64,000 nt of DNA from Zymoseptoria tritici IPO323 (GCF_000219625.1 NC_018208.1:1364001-1428000), one strand, 5' to 3'. Numbered from the stretch's first letter, positions 22,057-34,750 are shown. Program-made: numbers and translations. The notes: generated by a model from the sequence alone, not told the origin.

Positions 22057-23274
22057 ACTTTTGCCGCCGTCTTTATTCGCTCAATCGATATTGCCCTTGC
22101 TGGAAGCTAGTCTCGCTTTGCTGGTTGCTTTGCGCTCTTTTCGATGTTGATCAACTGGCGAGTCTGTATTCCTTCCTCGCTGTAGCAATGCTGCTTGCGA
22201 AAATCATGGGACAGACAGCTGACTAAGCTGAGCGCACGGGCCCGATCCCATTCATCACCGTTGATCTGCAAACTTCCGCCCTTCAACGACAACATCATCC
22301 CTTCTACGTCGACTCCTACATCTCATGATCATGTTCTGGAGGGGGTCGAAACCCAAGAAGGAAAGAGCTGCATCAGTATTGGTTTCGGGCAAAGTACAAG
22401 ACGGAGCTGAAATGTTCGATGATTCCCATCCGGAGGCTCCCTCATACCGGGCGCGTGAACCGTGCTACCATCGGCCATCATTACTGAGTGCACCCCAAGG
22501 ACTGTTTGGTAAAGGGTCCAAAGGATGAAGGGACGGCTAAGCTGTGTAGGCGATACTAATGGTCCTGGAGCAGTGTAGATTTGAGACGACGTCAATACCA
22601 CTCGGAGAGGTCGTCATAAGCACTAGGACTGCTACTTGTGCGCGGGCTACAGTCCGTAACGACGACAATCGTGGTCGCAGCTTCTCTGATGATGCCTTCC
22701 ATCCGCCTGTAGGAGCTGGCATGAACATGTCTGCTTCTTGGCGGCCCGCTGGTGAGATGTTGCTTTTAGGCCAGGACTGGGAGATGTGTCACCAGCATCG
22801 CATATGAGGGCGAAGGGGGTCAGCAAGTCATTGAGGCGCAGCGCTCTCGTTGTCCAGGAAGTCTAGGATCATTACATCCCTCGCATCGTGTCGCAGCTCC
22901 GGCATTGTACTCATTGCTGAGCAGCCCTAGGGAAGTCCAGCACGTCATTCGTTACACGCATGCGGGAATCTGATCTCGGCCAACCCCAGAATCGTCGCAT
23001 ACAAGGACATAGTCGTGTGTTGCTTCCGTCGCTGTTCCTGTATGCAGGAAATGGTCTGTACTATCCGGATGCGCGGATGATGTCCAGGATCTTGACATCC
23101 ATCCTGGAGTATCCGGAGGTCCCGCCATTGCGGTCCCGTCAGCATCCGCAGCCTTTCAAGGAAATAAGACTCCTCCTCTTGTCCCACACCGCTCTCCCGT
23201 CCCACCACTCCAAGCTCTTCACTCGGAAGTCTGCGCCGCCAAAACCAACCCATCTCGGACAATAGCGCTCTACC
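22057..23274. other. Long intergenic region
   Basis: 1218 bp between divergent genes (PML1 leftwards, small secreted protein rightwards). Only short low-quality frames, e.g. around 22559-22807. No repeat or RNA gene was recognised. Confidence 0.4.
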
Positions 23275-23644
23275 ATGAAGCTTCATCTCAACCTCGCCTT
23301 TGGCCTCTTCCTACTCGGCCAAGTCACAGCCCAGCCATTCTCCGGTCTCGAGAAACGAGGCAACCTAGTCGATCCTTACCAATGCAACGGAGGAAGCTAT
23401 ACGATCAACTGTCCCAACGATTTCGTCAACATGGCGTGCCAGGGCACCTGCGCCAACGGTGATGTTTGGGCCGGCAACTGCTATCCAAACGCGTCGTAAG
23501 TGCTCGTACCGCAGACATTCTTTGCCGAATTGCGTGACCGATGCGGTGGAAGGAATCGGGGGCTTCCTTGACAGCGTGCTGATGAGATGCTCTCTTGTGT
23601 GTAGTCCTAGCACCGACTGGAGCTGCATCTATCCACTTTATTAG
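23275..23644 (+). CDS. Small secreted cysteine-containing protein with Kex2-type propeptide
   Basis: Exons are 23275-23495 and 23605-23644, giving 86 residues. Signal peptide MKLHLNLAFGLFLLGQVTAQ, short propeptide PFSGLEKR ending in a Lys-Arg Kex2 site, then a mature chain of about 58 residues with six cysteines (YQC, INC, MAC, GTC, GNC, WSC) and ending in CIYPLY. The second exon supplies the last cysteine. The intron is GTAAGT..GTAG. This layout is typical of secreted fungal effectors or small antimicrobial-like proteins; I do not recognise a named family. It stands alone between two conserved genes, away from the repeat-rich half. Confidence 0.78.
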
Positions 23645-24024
23645 GCTGTGGCTGCGTCGTGCCATGCGCCGAAGCGAGAAAAGAAGTTTTGCGAGCTTGG
23701 TAGGTCTCGAGAAGTGGATGTCGGAGCTGTACTGTTTTCTGATCAATGACATTCAGGCAGCGCGGACTCGACGATAAGGAAGGAGAGTGGATTGGACTTG
23801 TTGGATTTGGGCGGTCTCGGCTGGGTCTCATCAATATTGATCAGATTTTCTGAGCGTCGATCAATGCGGTGTTCTTGACATGCATACGTCCCTTGCTGAT
23901 GTATTTCTCATGTCCAAGTAACTGAAGGAGGAAGGTCGGTGCCCATAGTCGAGTGAAAGTCCGACTTCATCGAGTACTGCGATCGCAGCCGCTCACTTTC
24001 TTTTCGTCACCTCATTACCTCCCA
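23645..24024. other. Intergenic region between convergent genes
   Basis: 380 bp between the 3' ends of the small secreted protein and the coiled-coil protein genes. Nothing recognised besides expected terminators. Confidence 0.4.
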
Positions 24025-26735
24025 TCAACCCAGCACCGGCGTCCTCACCGTGCCCCTCTTGAACCTCAGAACAGGAACAGCAATCGCACTGACGCCTCTG
24101 CCCTCTCCCTCAAGTCTAGCTTCGTATCCCACGTCCGCACCCGAGTTCACATACGTCGCCGGTCCTGTACTCCTCCATCTCGCCGTTGACAATGGAAGCA
24201 CAATTGGGAAGTTCTCGGTCTCCATCTCGGGCGTTCCGCGTTTTGCATAGGAGGAGATGATGGAGTCGGAAACAGAGCGGAGGGTTTCTGCTCGAGTGAT
24301 TGTTGGCTGCTGTGACTTGCCTTCGGTTCGCCAAGAGCCTGTGGTGGCATCAACAGAAGGGGTGGCGGGAAGCTCTTTGTGGACTGCTAGTGGAAGTCTG
24401 GCGCTTCGAGGAGGAGCTGGGCTGGGAGTGGATATACTGGCAGTATTGGTGGGAGCTTGGTGGTGTAGAGTGGTAGCCGCTGAGCTGTGTCGTGTTCGGC
24501 GGGGCGGAGCGGAGTGTCGAGTGGGGGTATCGGTATCAGCTTGACGGGGCAGGGAGATTCCCAGTCCAGACTCTTGTGAAGGCCGCGACGGCCGATCCGA
24601 GCCGACACTGCTGTCAATACTGTTCGGAGTCTGTGGCCGTTCAACCTGCTGCGCTTGCAAGCTTTGGACCCTTGCCTGAGCTTTCTTCAGGTCTTTCTTG
24701 TACCCGCGGATATTCATCTTGTAGAGGACGATCTCTTGGATACAGTGCTTAAGTTCCTTTTCGAGGTATTCGCAGCGCTGTTCTGCTGTGAGTTGACACT
24801 GGTCGTCGAGCTCAGTCCGGATGATCTGCAACTTCTGCGATGCGATGGCCTGAACATCATCGTTGATCTGTGGCGTGGCGGTGTGCAACTTGATCGCGAT
24901 GGACTGCGACTGGCGTCGAAGTTCGGCATGGAGCAAGTTGTTGTACTCCTCTCGTTCAGCTTTCACTCCACTAAGCTGTTTCTGGCATGCCTCGAGCTGT
25001 CGGATGAGGAGCTCGTTTTCCTCAATACCCGTGGTGTCCAGATTGAGTCTCGTGAGTTCGCGGATCCGAGCGTCTTTCTCTCCCACTTTTTGGCGGAGAT
25101 CGTCCAACTCCTGCTGCTGAGTCTCGATCACAGCGACGGACTGCATGGAGTGCTGAGAGATAGTGCTACCTTCAGTCCCGGATGATGTGTTTGCCGTAGT
25201 CTTCGCCGTCCACTCTGGATCAATACTCGACAACCGGTCTCTCGCCTGATCTCTTTCTTCAATAAGCAGCTTTTGCTGATCGGACATGGATTTGGCTCGA
25301 TTGCGAGCTTCGTAAAGTCCTTCCAGTACATCTGTCCTCTCGAGGTTGCCCATACACAACGCTGCTTCGAGACGTGCGATCTTGTCCAGCATCGTCTTCT
25401 CGCTGTCCTTTGCTTGTCGAATGATCTCTTGGAGCTGCAATATTTCTCGGTCGTGGCTGTTATTGGAATCTCGGAGGATGTCTCGCTCAGTCTTGGCCTT
25501 GCGATGTTCGGCTTGTGTGTTGCGAGCGAGGCACAATTCGCGTACCAAGGCTTCCGTTCCGACGGCTGAGTCTGACGAGGCTAGTGGCTCAATATCGAAG
25601 GTAGGTCTTCCATGTTGGCTTGTGGTTGCGGACTTGGTCGCTGAGGTCTGAACCTCGGTAGTCGCGTGTGTTTCTGGAGCAATTTCAAGGCTTCCGATAG
25701 TTTGCGACACTTTCGGAATGTTTTCACGCTGCTTCTCCAGGATTTCGATGTAAGACCGGTGCGACGCCACTTCTCGTTCATGTGTCTTCTGAAGCGACGC
25801 AATGTGTGCATCGTGAGACGCCCGCAGAGCCATGATTTGCGAGACAAGTTCGTCCGTCTGCGCTCGATGGTGTTCTTCGCGAGAGCTGTCGTATGTTGGT
25901 GGTGCTGTGATGGACTGCTCGCTGACGGGCTGAGACGTCGCGGTGTCGTTGTCATTGCTGATCGATCGAGTCTGCTCTGCCTCACGGACATTGAGAGATG
26001 GTCGCTTCGTCATATATGGCAAGGCATCACTTTCGGTCCCCACAAGAGTGTCCTCGCTTGTGTTTGAAGTATGTGAAGTCGATGGCTTGCGCTGTTGATA
26101 TGGGCATATTTGCTTTCGAGGAGTTCGGGATGCGCTCCGACGCACGTTAGCTGACTTTCGAGAATAGCTGTCGCAAGAGCGTCGTGGAAATGCAGCAGAA
26201 ACCCGGGATGGTCTCGGGGGAGTGCCCCCGTTGTGTTGATATTCTTGCGGCCATGCTGGCATCGATCCCTCAAGCTCTGCTGGCTCCATACCCGGCGCTT
26301 CATACATTGGTGTCGACGGTGCAGTCCTAGATCGAGGTCTTCCATGCCAGGGCTGTCTTTCCTCCGCCTTTTGTGCAGAAAGGAAGTGAGCGTTAAGTGG
26401 AGGCGACTTGAGCATGTCGTTCATGACAGCCATGAGACTGGTGGCGGACTTGATCGCAGCATCGTGGAGCGCGACGGAATCATTGCTTCTGCTGCTTGTG
26501 TTCGATCCGAAGTCCCGCGCGAAGTCTAGTGGGATTGGCTTTCGTCCTGCTTTGCTGGAGCGCTGTGCTTTAATTAGCGATACTCATCTACCGATTGCCA
26601 TGCGGGCCATACTTTGACATTCCGACCATGCTCCATCCCTTTGATTGAGATGTACTCGATGGGTATTGGAATCATGCCTGTCGAAACATGTTTCTTGTCG
26701 CCTTTCGTCCACGTAAAGAATTTATTCGACGCCAT
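24025..26735 (-). CDS. Uncharacterised coiled-coil protein
   Basis: Exons are 26613-26735 and 24025-26562, joined across a 50-bp intron (GTATGG..GCTAAT..CACAG), giving 886 residues. Exon 1 begins MASNKFFTWTKGDKKH and encodes a short N-terminal domain. The intron model is needed to reach it, since the upstream frame otherwise stops. Residues ~90-230 are basic/Ser-rich and disordered. Residues ~230-680 are heptad-rich coiled coil (e.g. SQIMALRASHDAHIASL, ALVRELCLARNTQAEHRK), ending with a conserved-looking ELKHCIQEIVLYKMNIRGYK block. The last ~200 residues are Pro/Ser-rich. No enzymatic motif is seen. A scaffold or cytoskeleton-associated role is a guess from composition. Confidence 0.75.
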
Positions 26736-27878
26736 GATGGAGAACGATCATATCGTGTTCATGATCGCAGGAGAAATCGAGAAAGGAATCGGATCGTGAG
26801 CACTCAACAAGAGATGCCCGACAGTTGCAAAATGCGATGTACGCCCGGCGAAAAGGAAAAGGTTTCGACGCAACAAAGGAAGAGTAGTGAAAGAAAGAAG
26901 CACAAGCGACGTGCCCACGACTGCGATGTTCTACCGCACCGTAGGCTTGATGGTCTACCGGGTCGCAGGGTTGAAACTAACCGCCAGGAAGCACGCCTTC
27001 AATCTCAACCTGCATGTCAACCACGTTGCATCGACAGGACCAGCAACGCTCATCCGCCAACACGCAGCGGCCCGCGAATCCTCACCTTCAAACGGACGTC
27101 TGAATACCGACCGAGTGGTCGTCGTCCACGCCTGGAGTCTGCATCGAGAGTACTGAAACATGCTCTCGCGGCTGTCGAGACTTGGCTCCTGAACAATTGC
27201 GTGAGGGCCAATGGTGGTGGACTTTAAGCGCCGGGCAGTGAAGAAGTGTCCGAGTCGGTTATCTGCGGTTTTGAGACTAGAGACACCTGGCATGCTTGGG
27301 ATTGTGCTTGACGCTGGTCCAAACAAGGCTTATTGGATGGCCAGGGAGTGTTGAGGAGGACTTAGGAGATGATGTGGAAGTAGTCGGGGGAGGAATGGTT
27401 TTAAAGAAGACGATCTGTGAATGCCTACCGATCAGCTTAGTCATTCATTCGTCCCATGACTTTCGCTTTGGCGCGACTCGAGACAGAAATCAGACAGATC
27501 GTAAGGAAAGACATGTTTTTAGTATTTTGTATGTTCTACCTCATCCATCCCATCCTGAGATGAAAGCCGATCTCCCCACTCACTTTGGACTAGGACACCG
27601 CCGCCAATCTCCCACAACATATTTCCAGAGACCAAGGAAAGTGAGCTTTGCCATACGCCAAAGGAGAGGAGTTTCCAATTTGTGACATAGCCGGAGAAGA
27701 TTCGTCGTCCATCATTCAATGCTAGTAATTTTAAGATATCGATATCCGTGGTCGAGGCCATGTTCCCTCATCGTCCGTCCAGAGCGGAGTTCCATCAAAC
27801 TTTTACTGCTCGTACCCACGTTCTCCTGTCCTTCGTGTCGCCATGTCCTACACCCTACCCTCAGACCCCATGATCACC
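26736..27878. other. Long intergenic region
   Basis: 1143 bp between minus-strand genes, including the coiled-coil gene promoter. Short overlapping frames on both strands show no family-like motif. Confidence 0.4.
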
Positions 27879-30336
27879 TTATATTACCATCCTCCCCATA
27901 ATTTCATCCTTCATCTCGCTCAATTCATTCGCACAAACATCGTCCATCGCGATCAACTCCTCCGGACTCAGACCCTTCAGCTCCGCACGGGATCGACCTC
28001 CAGTCTCGCCGCCGCGGTAGGCCATTTCCTGCGCGATGCGGTTCGCTTGCTCGAGGGTCCGTTGGCGGAGAGATCTGAGAGCGAGGAAGGGCGTTGAGTG
28101 GATCTCAGACAGGGGAGTCGGTTTCCAGGGAGTCGAGAAGGGTGATGCTGGAAGGGTGGGCGACGGGACCGTGAGTGGTGTGATGATGTCATGGGGGGTC
28201 GTGGGTGCGGATGGTGGAGTGACGATACCGGCGGCGGTAGTCGGAGCAGCTGTGGTCGCTGGAGGAGGGGTAGAGGTGTACAGCTCCTCTTCGCTCGGCT
28301 CATCGGCACTGTCCTCCTCCTGCATTACCACATCTTCCTCTTGTGCAGCGCCCACTGCAACGCCGCCTTCTTCGACAGGCGTATCGACTTTCTCGTCCTG
28401 AAGTGCCTTGATGACAGCATCCACATCCTCCACGAAGAACAGTCGTCCTTCTCCGAAACCCCTTTCCCGTACCAACTCCTCCACAACCGGCCTGATCAAT
28501 TCTCCCTTCCCAGCCGTCTGCTGGCTCAGTCCTACCATTTTCTGGAGTAGGGTAGTCGGCCACTCTCGTGGTGCCATGACCTCATTGTCTTTCTGACTCT
28601 TCGGCCAGAAGGATGCCGGTAGGATCTCGGATATGTCGTCAACACCCCAATTATGTTTCATGTCGGAAATGTATTGGTCGCGCTGGCGGCGGGTTGCGGA
28701 GTTGGGGTTCAATTCCCTTTTGCCCTTGATACGTGTTCCCTCACTTTGAGGTCCCGAGCTGGACTTGCGCTTCTTTGGTTGGTCCGCACGAGCGGGCGGA
28801 GGTGAGGCGGAGCGGCGTTTGTTATTCGTGGGAGAAATGAGTTGACGATTGATGGGTGGCGGCGGCATGACTACAATGGTGGAGCCCTCGGCGATGGACT
28901 CGGAGTCGGATTCCACGATGATTTCTTCTTCGTCTTCCTTGTCGGAGTTATTGGTAGTGACTTCGGTGTTCTGTGGCACCGTCAGTGTGAGATTTTGGGC
29001 GCCTTCGTGAATGGTCTGTTCTCACCTGCGTATCACCTTCGGGATCCGGGAAGTCGGGGTCCTAGGAGGATGTTAGTCCGAGACATTGGGTGCATTATTG
29101 ACTGCATGATTCTCACCAGCTCGTCACGCTTCTCCTCCTTGCGTTTGAAATCGGCATACATGCGCTCGACCAGATCAACTTGCGATGGCTCGACAGACTC
29201 GTACCGCGAGCGCTGACTGACGGCATTGATCGAGTGATCAACAGTCGACTGGGTATCGTAGAAGTACGCGGGTGTCGCCGGTCCTGTCACAAAAAGCGGC
29301 GAGTCCACTGCTGTGACATCGTTCAACTGCCGCGGAGCGGACTCTTGCTGTTGTCCTTGGCGATTCTTGCGCATCTCCTCAAGTTGCTTCTTGGTGAACG
29401 CCGGGATCTGGCTAGGACTGGAGTCGCGGCGAGTCAATTGGGACACGAATAGAGTGGACGACTCGGCTTGTGTCATATCATGATCCGGCTGCTCCGTACG
29501 CTGCGAAGGCTGGCTAGGCTGTGCGGACCGTGGAGCATTTTGACTTGGGATCGAACCCCAGGTGGTGTTCGAGGAGTGGCCAAAAGTTTGACTCGCTGAC
29601 TGCGACCATTGATGCTGTTGACTTCCAGTCGATCCGCGGAGTGTGCTTGACTGGGCTTCTTCGCTGTCACGGATTTCACCGTCCTCGAGCATAGTGTCGT
29701 CCGCTGGGTCGGCCACCTTGGACAACAATGCGTGCTGCATCTGTTGTTCGTTTTGACGCATCATTTCCGCCACGATCTTGTTCTTTTGGGACAAGTCATT
29801 CAGCTCCAGTTCAGTTCGGCGCGCTTGGGATAGATCAGTCATCATGTCGGCCGTCGGCGCTCTGAAGGTACGCGGGATCTGCTCTTCGGCAGCGGGAGTA
29901 TTCTCTTGAGACAGCATAGCCATGGCATCCGTCACCTCTGCGACGGCTTTGTCGCCATTGCTGGTCTCCTTATTCAATGCATGAGCCGTCGCATTGTTCT
30001 CAGTGGTACGCCGGATATTCTCAGTCACGGGCCGTTGAGGAGCTGTGGCTGATGCCGCGAGTTTACGTGGTCGTGAGCTGCCAGGAGGGCGAATGTGCGG
30101 ACGACCTCTGAATGCTCCTCGAGGCGGAGCGAAGACAGCATTATTTCGATACTGTCGGATAGTTAGTCAGGCTTCGGGTACATGCATACATGCGGTCGGC
30201 CAGTTATGCTTTGACGACGTTAAGCTAATGAACTCTAAATGTATTTATGCGTGAAATAGCCGCCCCGCATCTTTTTGTCTTTGTAAGAAAAGAAAGTACT
30301 TGTACGACATACTTCAGGCTTGTGGCCGGAATGCAT
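27879..30336 (-). CDS. Uncharacterised protein with AT-hook-like motif, four exons
   Basis: Exons are 30313-30336 (24 nt), 29117-30151, 29026-29061 (36 nt) and 27879-28970, giving 728 residues. All introns are GT-AG and phase 0. The first intron (GTATGT..CTAAC..CAG) gives a start MHSGHKPE, continuing into a basic RGRPHIRPP segment that contains the AT-hook core RGRP. The middle is Gln/Ser-rich and disordered, with one short helix (LVERMYADFKRKEEKRDEL). The third exon encodes an acidic DPDFPDPEGDTQ link. The C-terminal third has an unnamed folded-looking region (ISEILPASFWPKSQK, PREWPTTLLQKMVGLSQQT, RGFGEGRLFFVEDVDAVI). Probably nuclear and chromatin-associated; the family is not recognised. 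Confidence 0.74.
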
Positions 30337-31168
30337 TGTTGTTGTGGCTAAGAGCACACTTGCAAAAGCGCAAGGTGGGTTTATTATTATGTATAGTCAC
30401 TGTGTTGTGTTGTTGTAAGGTAAGCCGAAGTGTTTGAGTCGAAGTGTTAAAGCACGGGTCGGAAAGAGCTGCGATAATGGAAAGTTGCGAAAAGAGTATT
30501 GAAATCGAGGTGGTGGGACAAAGGAAGAAGGATTGAGATGAGGAAATCATGGGTTGTTTTTGTACGCGCCCGACAATGCCAAGCCAATACTCTGACTCAT
30601 TCCTAAGCTGGACTCTATCTCCTCAGTTAGCCAATAGAGTCACGAGACGTAAGACCAATACGTACATTATCTCAGACTAAAGCAAGGAAGCGGAGTTATG
30701 CTGCAGGAATGCGGGGCGTACGATGGAATTACCGTCAATTACTGGCTGCCCGTTATCTGTATCCTAGAACAAATATGCTCTTTGCGGTCATGCGACGACA
30801 TCTCCTACACGCTTGGAACCATTACGGTCAAGATGTTGCGCCGGAGCTTTTCATTTGCCGCTGAGCTCGCCGGAAACGATATCGACTAGTTTACTGCCTA
30901 CATCCTAGCCGCCCTAGGAAGGGGAGTTTTGTTCGCCAAGACACCAATGTCAATTCGACGAACAATTCCCGTCCTGCGCTCCAAAACACCACTATATCTT
31001 CTACCTTCCTCATTGGGACTATCGCCGCAGTCGACGCAGGACAGCGATGGCGCGATGTACACCTGTAGCCGTGTCATAGCACGGCATGGAAAAGTCCTGA
31101 TGGTATAAGTCCGACAGGTAGCGGCGGTCAAATCTCACATTCCCACTTTCCACTCCCACAACACAATC
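30337..31168. other. Divergent intergenic region
   Basis: 832 bp between the AT-hook-like gene (-) and the cyanophycinase-like gene (+). It is relatively AT-rich near 30340-30540. Both promoters are expected here. No motif could be assigned. Confidence 0.4.
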
Positions 31169-32065
31169 ATGCATCTCCTATCCATCCTTCTTACCAATTT
31201 ACTCACAGCCGTCACCATGGCCTTCACAGGCTGCTCTGCTCCCTTCAACACAACGATCGGCCCTGCAAATGGCCACCTCGTGATCGTCGGCGGTAACCTC
31301 CAATCCGACTCAGTCTGGGAGAAAATCATCTCTCTCGCCGGCGGACCATCGGCGCCTATCGTTGTCATCCCCACTGCCGGCGGTGAGGGCACATACAACG
31401 ATACCTACGCTCCCGTCACAACTTTTCGACGTCTTGGTGCCACGAATGTCACGCTTTTGCATACCTACGACCCGGCGGAAGCGGACACCGACGCCTTTAT
31501 CGCTCCTCTGCGAGAAGCGAAAGGCATTTACTTCGGTGGCGGCCGGCAATGGCGGCTCGTTGACGCTTATGCTGGAACGAAGTCTGAAGCTGCTTTTCAA
31601 TCAGTCCTCGACCGAGGCGGTGTCATCTCCGGCAGCAGTGCGGGAGCCAGTATCCAAGGTTCCTTCCTCGCTCGCGGAGACACGGCGAACAACCAGGTCA
31701 TGATCGGCGACCATACTGTCGGATTTGGGTACCTTCGCAACGCTGCCATCGACCAGCACGTCCTTGTTCGGAATCGACATTTCGACATGTTTGATATTCT
31801 GAAGAAGTTTCCGGAATTACTGGGCATTGCGATCGATGAAGATACGGCGTTGATCGTGCAGGGAAATGAGGCGGAGGTGTTCGGCCGGACGTATGCCTTG
31901 ATTTACGACGGGAGCTTCTACTCGGATGAGGGAACCGAGTTGAAGACCGTGCCGCCGAAGGACGTCAGGTTTTACTTTCTGAGGAATGGACAGAAGTATG
32001 ATTTGGCGAAGAGGGCGGTGATTGAAGATCCGGCGCTGGAGGCGCAGGGAAGGGATGAGTTGTGA
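31169..32065 (+). CDS. Secreted cyanophycinase-like serine peptidase (family S51)
   Basis: Single exon, 298 residues. An N-terminal hydrophobic stretch (MHLLSILLTNLLTAVTMAF) acts as a likely signal peptide. The glutamine-amidotransferase-like fold of S51 peptidases is indicated by GHLVIVGGNLQS, VVIPTAGGEGT, the GGGRQWRLVDAY block, the nucleophile elbow GGVISGSSAGASIQG (catalytic Ser in GSSAG) and DQHVLVRNRHFDM. A late GIAIDEDTAL segment matches the conserved acidic region. Bacterial relatives cleave cyanophycin to beta-Asp-Arg dipeptides; fungal substrates are unknown. The gene is convergent with a Dal5-type transporter. Family assignment is strong; substrate is inference. Confidence 0.88.
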   Translation: MHLLSILLTNLLTAVTMAFTGCSAPFNTTIGPANGHLVIVGGNLQSDSVWEKIISLAGGPSAPIVVIPTAGGEGTYNDTYAPVTTFRRLGATNVTLLHTYDPAEADTDAFIAPLREAKGIYFGGGRQWRLVDAYAGTKSEAAFQSVLDRGGVISGSSAGASIQGSFLARGDTANNQVMIGDHTVGFGYLRNAAIDQHVLVRNRHFDMFDILKKFPELLGIAIDEDTALIVQGNEAEVFGRTYALIYDGSFYSDEGTELKTVPPKDVRFYFLRNGQKYDLAKRAVIEDPALEAQGRDEL

Positions 32066-32387
32066 TGGAGATGCTGTCGCTGGGGAAGATCCGCAATCCT
32101 TCCAGCGCCATGCGCTACAGGCATCCGAGAAGACCACGTCAACACCGCGTCGTGAAAGCCAGACCGTGGTCATCTATTCTACGGTGTAGCAACACATTCG
32201 GAATTCTCCATCGAAGTGAAAAGGTTTATGCCGGATCCAGGGGAGCCTCTCCGACGAAAAATGCGTGCACAGACCTATGACCACGCACTCATCAGTATGG
32301 TATGTAGCTGAACGACAAACCGCGGGTGCACAAAGAAGTGAAGAGTTGTGAGCTACCGCGACACCATCTATCTACTCAACATTATGA
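32066..32387. other. Intergenic region between convergent genes
   Basis: 322 bp between the 3' ends of the cyanophycinase-like and transporter genes; nothing recognised. Confidence 0.4.
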
Positions 32388-34332
32388 TCAGAACACATAT
32401 CGAAAGTTCGGGTTCTCCTTGTCCGTCAAATCCTCAAACGCATGCACCATCTTTTCATCCTGAGCCTCCGGAACTCCCGCCGCAGCGATGACATCACGCT
32501 TCTTATTCTGCGAGCGAAGATACCAGCGTAGCACGAAGAGCGTCATGATGAGGAGGGTGTAGCAGCCGATGTGCGTGGAGAAGGCGATGAAATACCGTGG
32601 TGCGTCCCAGGAAAGGAAAACCTGCGGGCCTGAGATCATGTCAGCGAGACCGATGGGCGTGCCGGCGGCAACGACGATCGGGATGTCGTGGTAGACCTAC
32701 CAATTGCATTGCCTGTCGCCCAGGCTACAAAGTTCATGGACACCGCTACTGACTTTTTGGTCTGGCCGGCGACGTTGCGAGAGAGCATGCTCATGCCGAG
32801 ACTTTGGGCTGCCCAGAAGGAGAGAATGATGTAGTATGAGCTGATGATGAGGATCAGTGAAGGCTATTCTTGGTTTGGACAGCCATGAACATACAACAAG
32901 AGACCAGCTGCGGTGCTTGTGTTGGTCTTCTCGACAGTCATCAACACAATGGTGCCTGCGAATGACCTGTGAAAGGCTTGGTCAGTTCGGAGCGGCGGGG
33001 ACCACGTCGTCTACTCACGGCAGGCAGAAACAGGCCATCACGATGGTGTTCTGCTGCGTCTTCTTCGCCAGCCAAGAGGAGCTGAACAGAGTGATGATGA
33101 TAAAAGCGCCAAGTACCATGGCCAACAGTTGCGTCTCCAGGACAGTGAATCCGAAGCCAGTGATGATGATCTGTCCACATACATGATCAGTACGGCACGG
33201 ACTGGTATCGCTCGGGGAATCCTTACATTCGCAAAAGCTCCAAGGCCGCCCGTCGGCAGCGTCGTACAAAATGCGATCAAGCAATAGCACCAACACTGGA
33301 GGTCAAGGAATGCCTCTTTCATCTGCTCGACACGAAACTTCTTGTTCTGGAGTCCCGTCTGGTTGGACCGCACCCTTTCCACCATGAGGTGCTTGTCTTC
33401 CTCCGAGAAAAATTTTGCTCGCATTGGACTATCAGGCAGCCAGCAGATGACGAAGACGCCCCAGAGGACCGAGACCACACCATAGGTGATGAAGATGGCT
33501 TGCCAGGACTCCAGTGCTCCGCCGCGAGGTATCAGTGAGAAGCAGTACGCCAGGAGACCGCCGACAATCTGTTGCCTGGAGGACGTTTAGCTCTCGGAGT
33601 GCCAAAGGGCATACAGTCCATCGACTCACGCTCCGTTCATACAGTACCAGAACGCCACGATCATCGCTTGCTCTTCCCTTCGATACCACATCGACGACAA
33701 GATCAAGAAAGTCGGCTGACAGACTGCCTCGAAGATTCCCAGCAGCGTCCTCAGTGCACAAATCCCCGCAAAATCCGTCGCCGCAGCATGAAAAGCCAGC
33801 ACGCTGCCCCAAATCACAATGCAAGCCCCTAGGAACTTCGCGATCGGCAGACGCTGGATGAGCCAATTGATGGGATATTCGACGATCAGGATAGCGATGT
33901 ATATGCAGGTCGTCAGCCAGCTGTACTGCTGTTTCTGGAGGTTGAGGTCTTCAGGGAGTTTCATGATGGAGGTGAAGGAGAGGGTTCCTTTGTCGAGGGC
34001 TTGCAGAAAGTACGTTAAGACCATGATTGTGAGGACTCGTTTGTTGATCAGCTTGCGCAAGCGAAGGTTCTCGGCAGGAGATATCTCGATGCGGGCGGTG
34101 TCGGTGTATTTGGCGACTTCGGCCTACGATGGAATGTCAGTGGTCAGGCTGAATGTGTTGCCCACGCGGCTATCAGAATGCTTACGTCGATGCGGTTGTA
34201 GTCTTGGGCATCCTTCGGGATATCGTCGGGTGTCATCACTCGCTCGATTTCGGATGCCTCGAGACCTTTGGACGCAACATACTGATTCTCATGGGCACGC
34301 TCGATGTGGAAACTGCTGGTGAGGGAAGTCAT
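32388..34332 (-). CDS. Major facilitator transporter, Dal5/allantoate-permease family
   Basis: Seven exons: 34186-34332, 33630-34123, 33227-33575, 33019-33170, 32895-32966, 32701-32840 and 32388-32629, giving 531 residues with all phases consistent. About twelve membrane helices are visible. Anion:cation-symporter hallmarks are LTYFLQALDKGTLSF in helix 1, an RTLLGIFEAVCQPTF segment, and WYRREEQAMIVAFWYCMNG in helix 4-5. The C-terminal half has SLGMSMLSRNVAGQTKK and AWATGNAIGPQVFLSWDAP. The family carries allantoate, nicotinate, small organic acids, sugar acids and dipeptides in fungi. The gene is divergent from GH105 (418 bp apart) and convergent with the S51 peptidase, so its cargo may be a product of either enzyme. 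Confidence 0.88.
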
Positions 34333-34750
34333 CTTCGCGTCCGCCCGTCTGAAGGTTTTCCGGACGAGCAGGCCATGTCAGACCAGGGCGATCATTTATA
34401 TGCATTCATGGAATGTTATGACAGCTTCTGCCGAGAGAGCTTCGGAGTAGGGCTTCTCGTACGGAAGCATTGTTGGATCCCGCGTACCATTGGCGGATGA
34501 ACTCACAACGGAGAGACGAAGGATTCGTAACTTATGCTTCTTCGATCCTTCGTGTCATTTATCCCGGCCGAACATGCATCGAATGCGGAGAAGTTGGGGA
34601 AGAGGATGGGTGGAGCCAGCAGGACTCATGCACTTCGGCTTGAGATGTAGCGAGGCGGTGCATGTTCTTGGACTTGCATACATGCCGCTCTTTGCTCCGA
34701 GTGGTTTTCTTTTCGTTTGAGTGACATTGAGACACATCGGGACAGCAACT
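34333..34750. promoter_or_regulatory. Shared divergent promoter, transporter / GH105
   Basis: 418 bp between the start codons of two divergently transcribed catabolic genes, a layout suited to co-regulation. No specific factor site was assigned. Confidence 0.5.
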
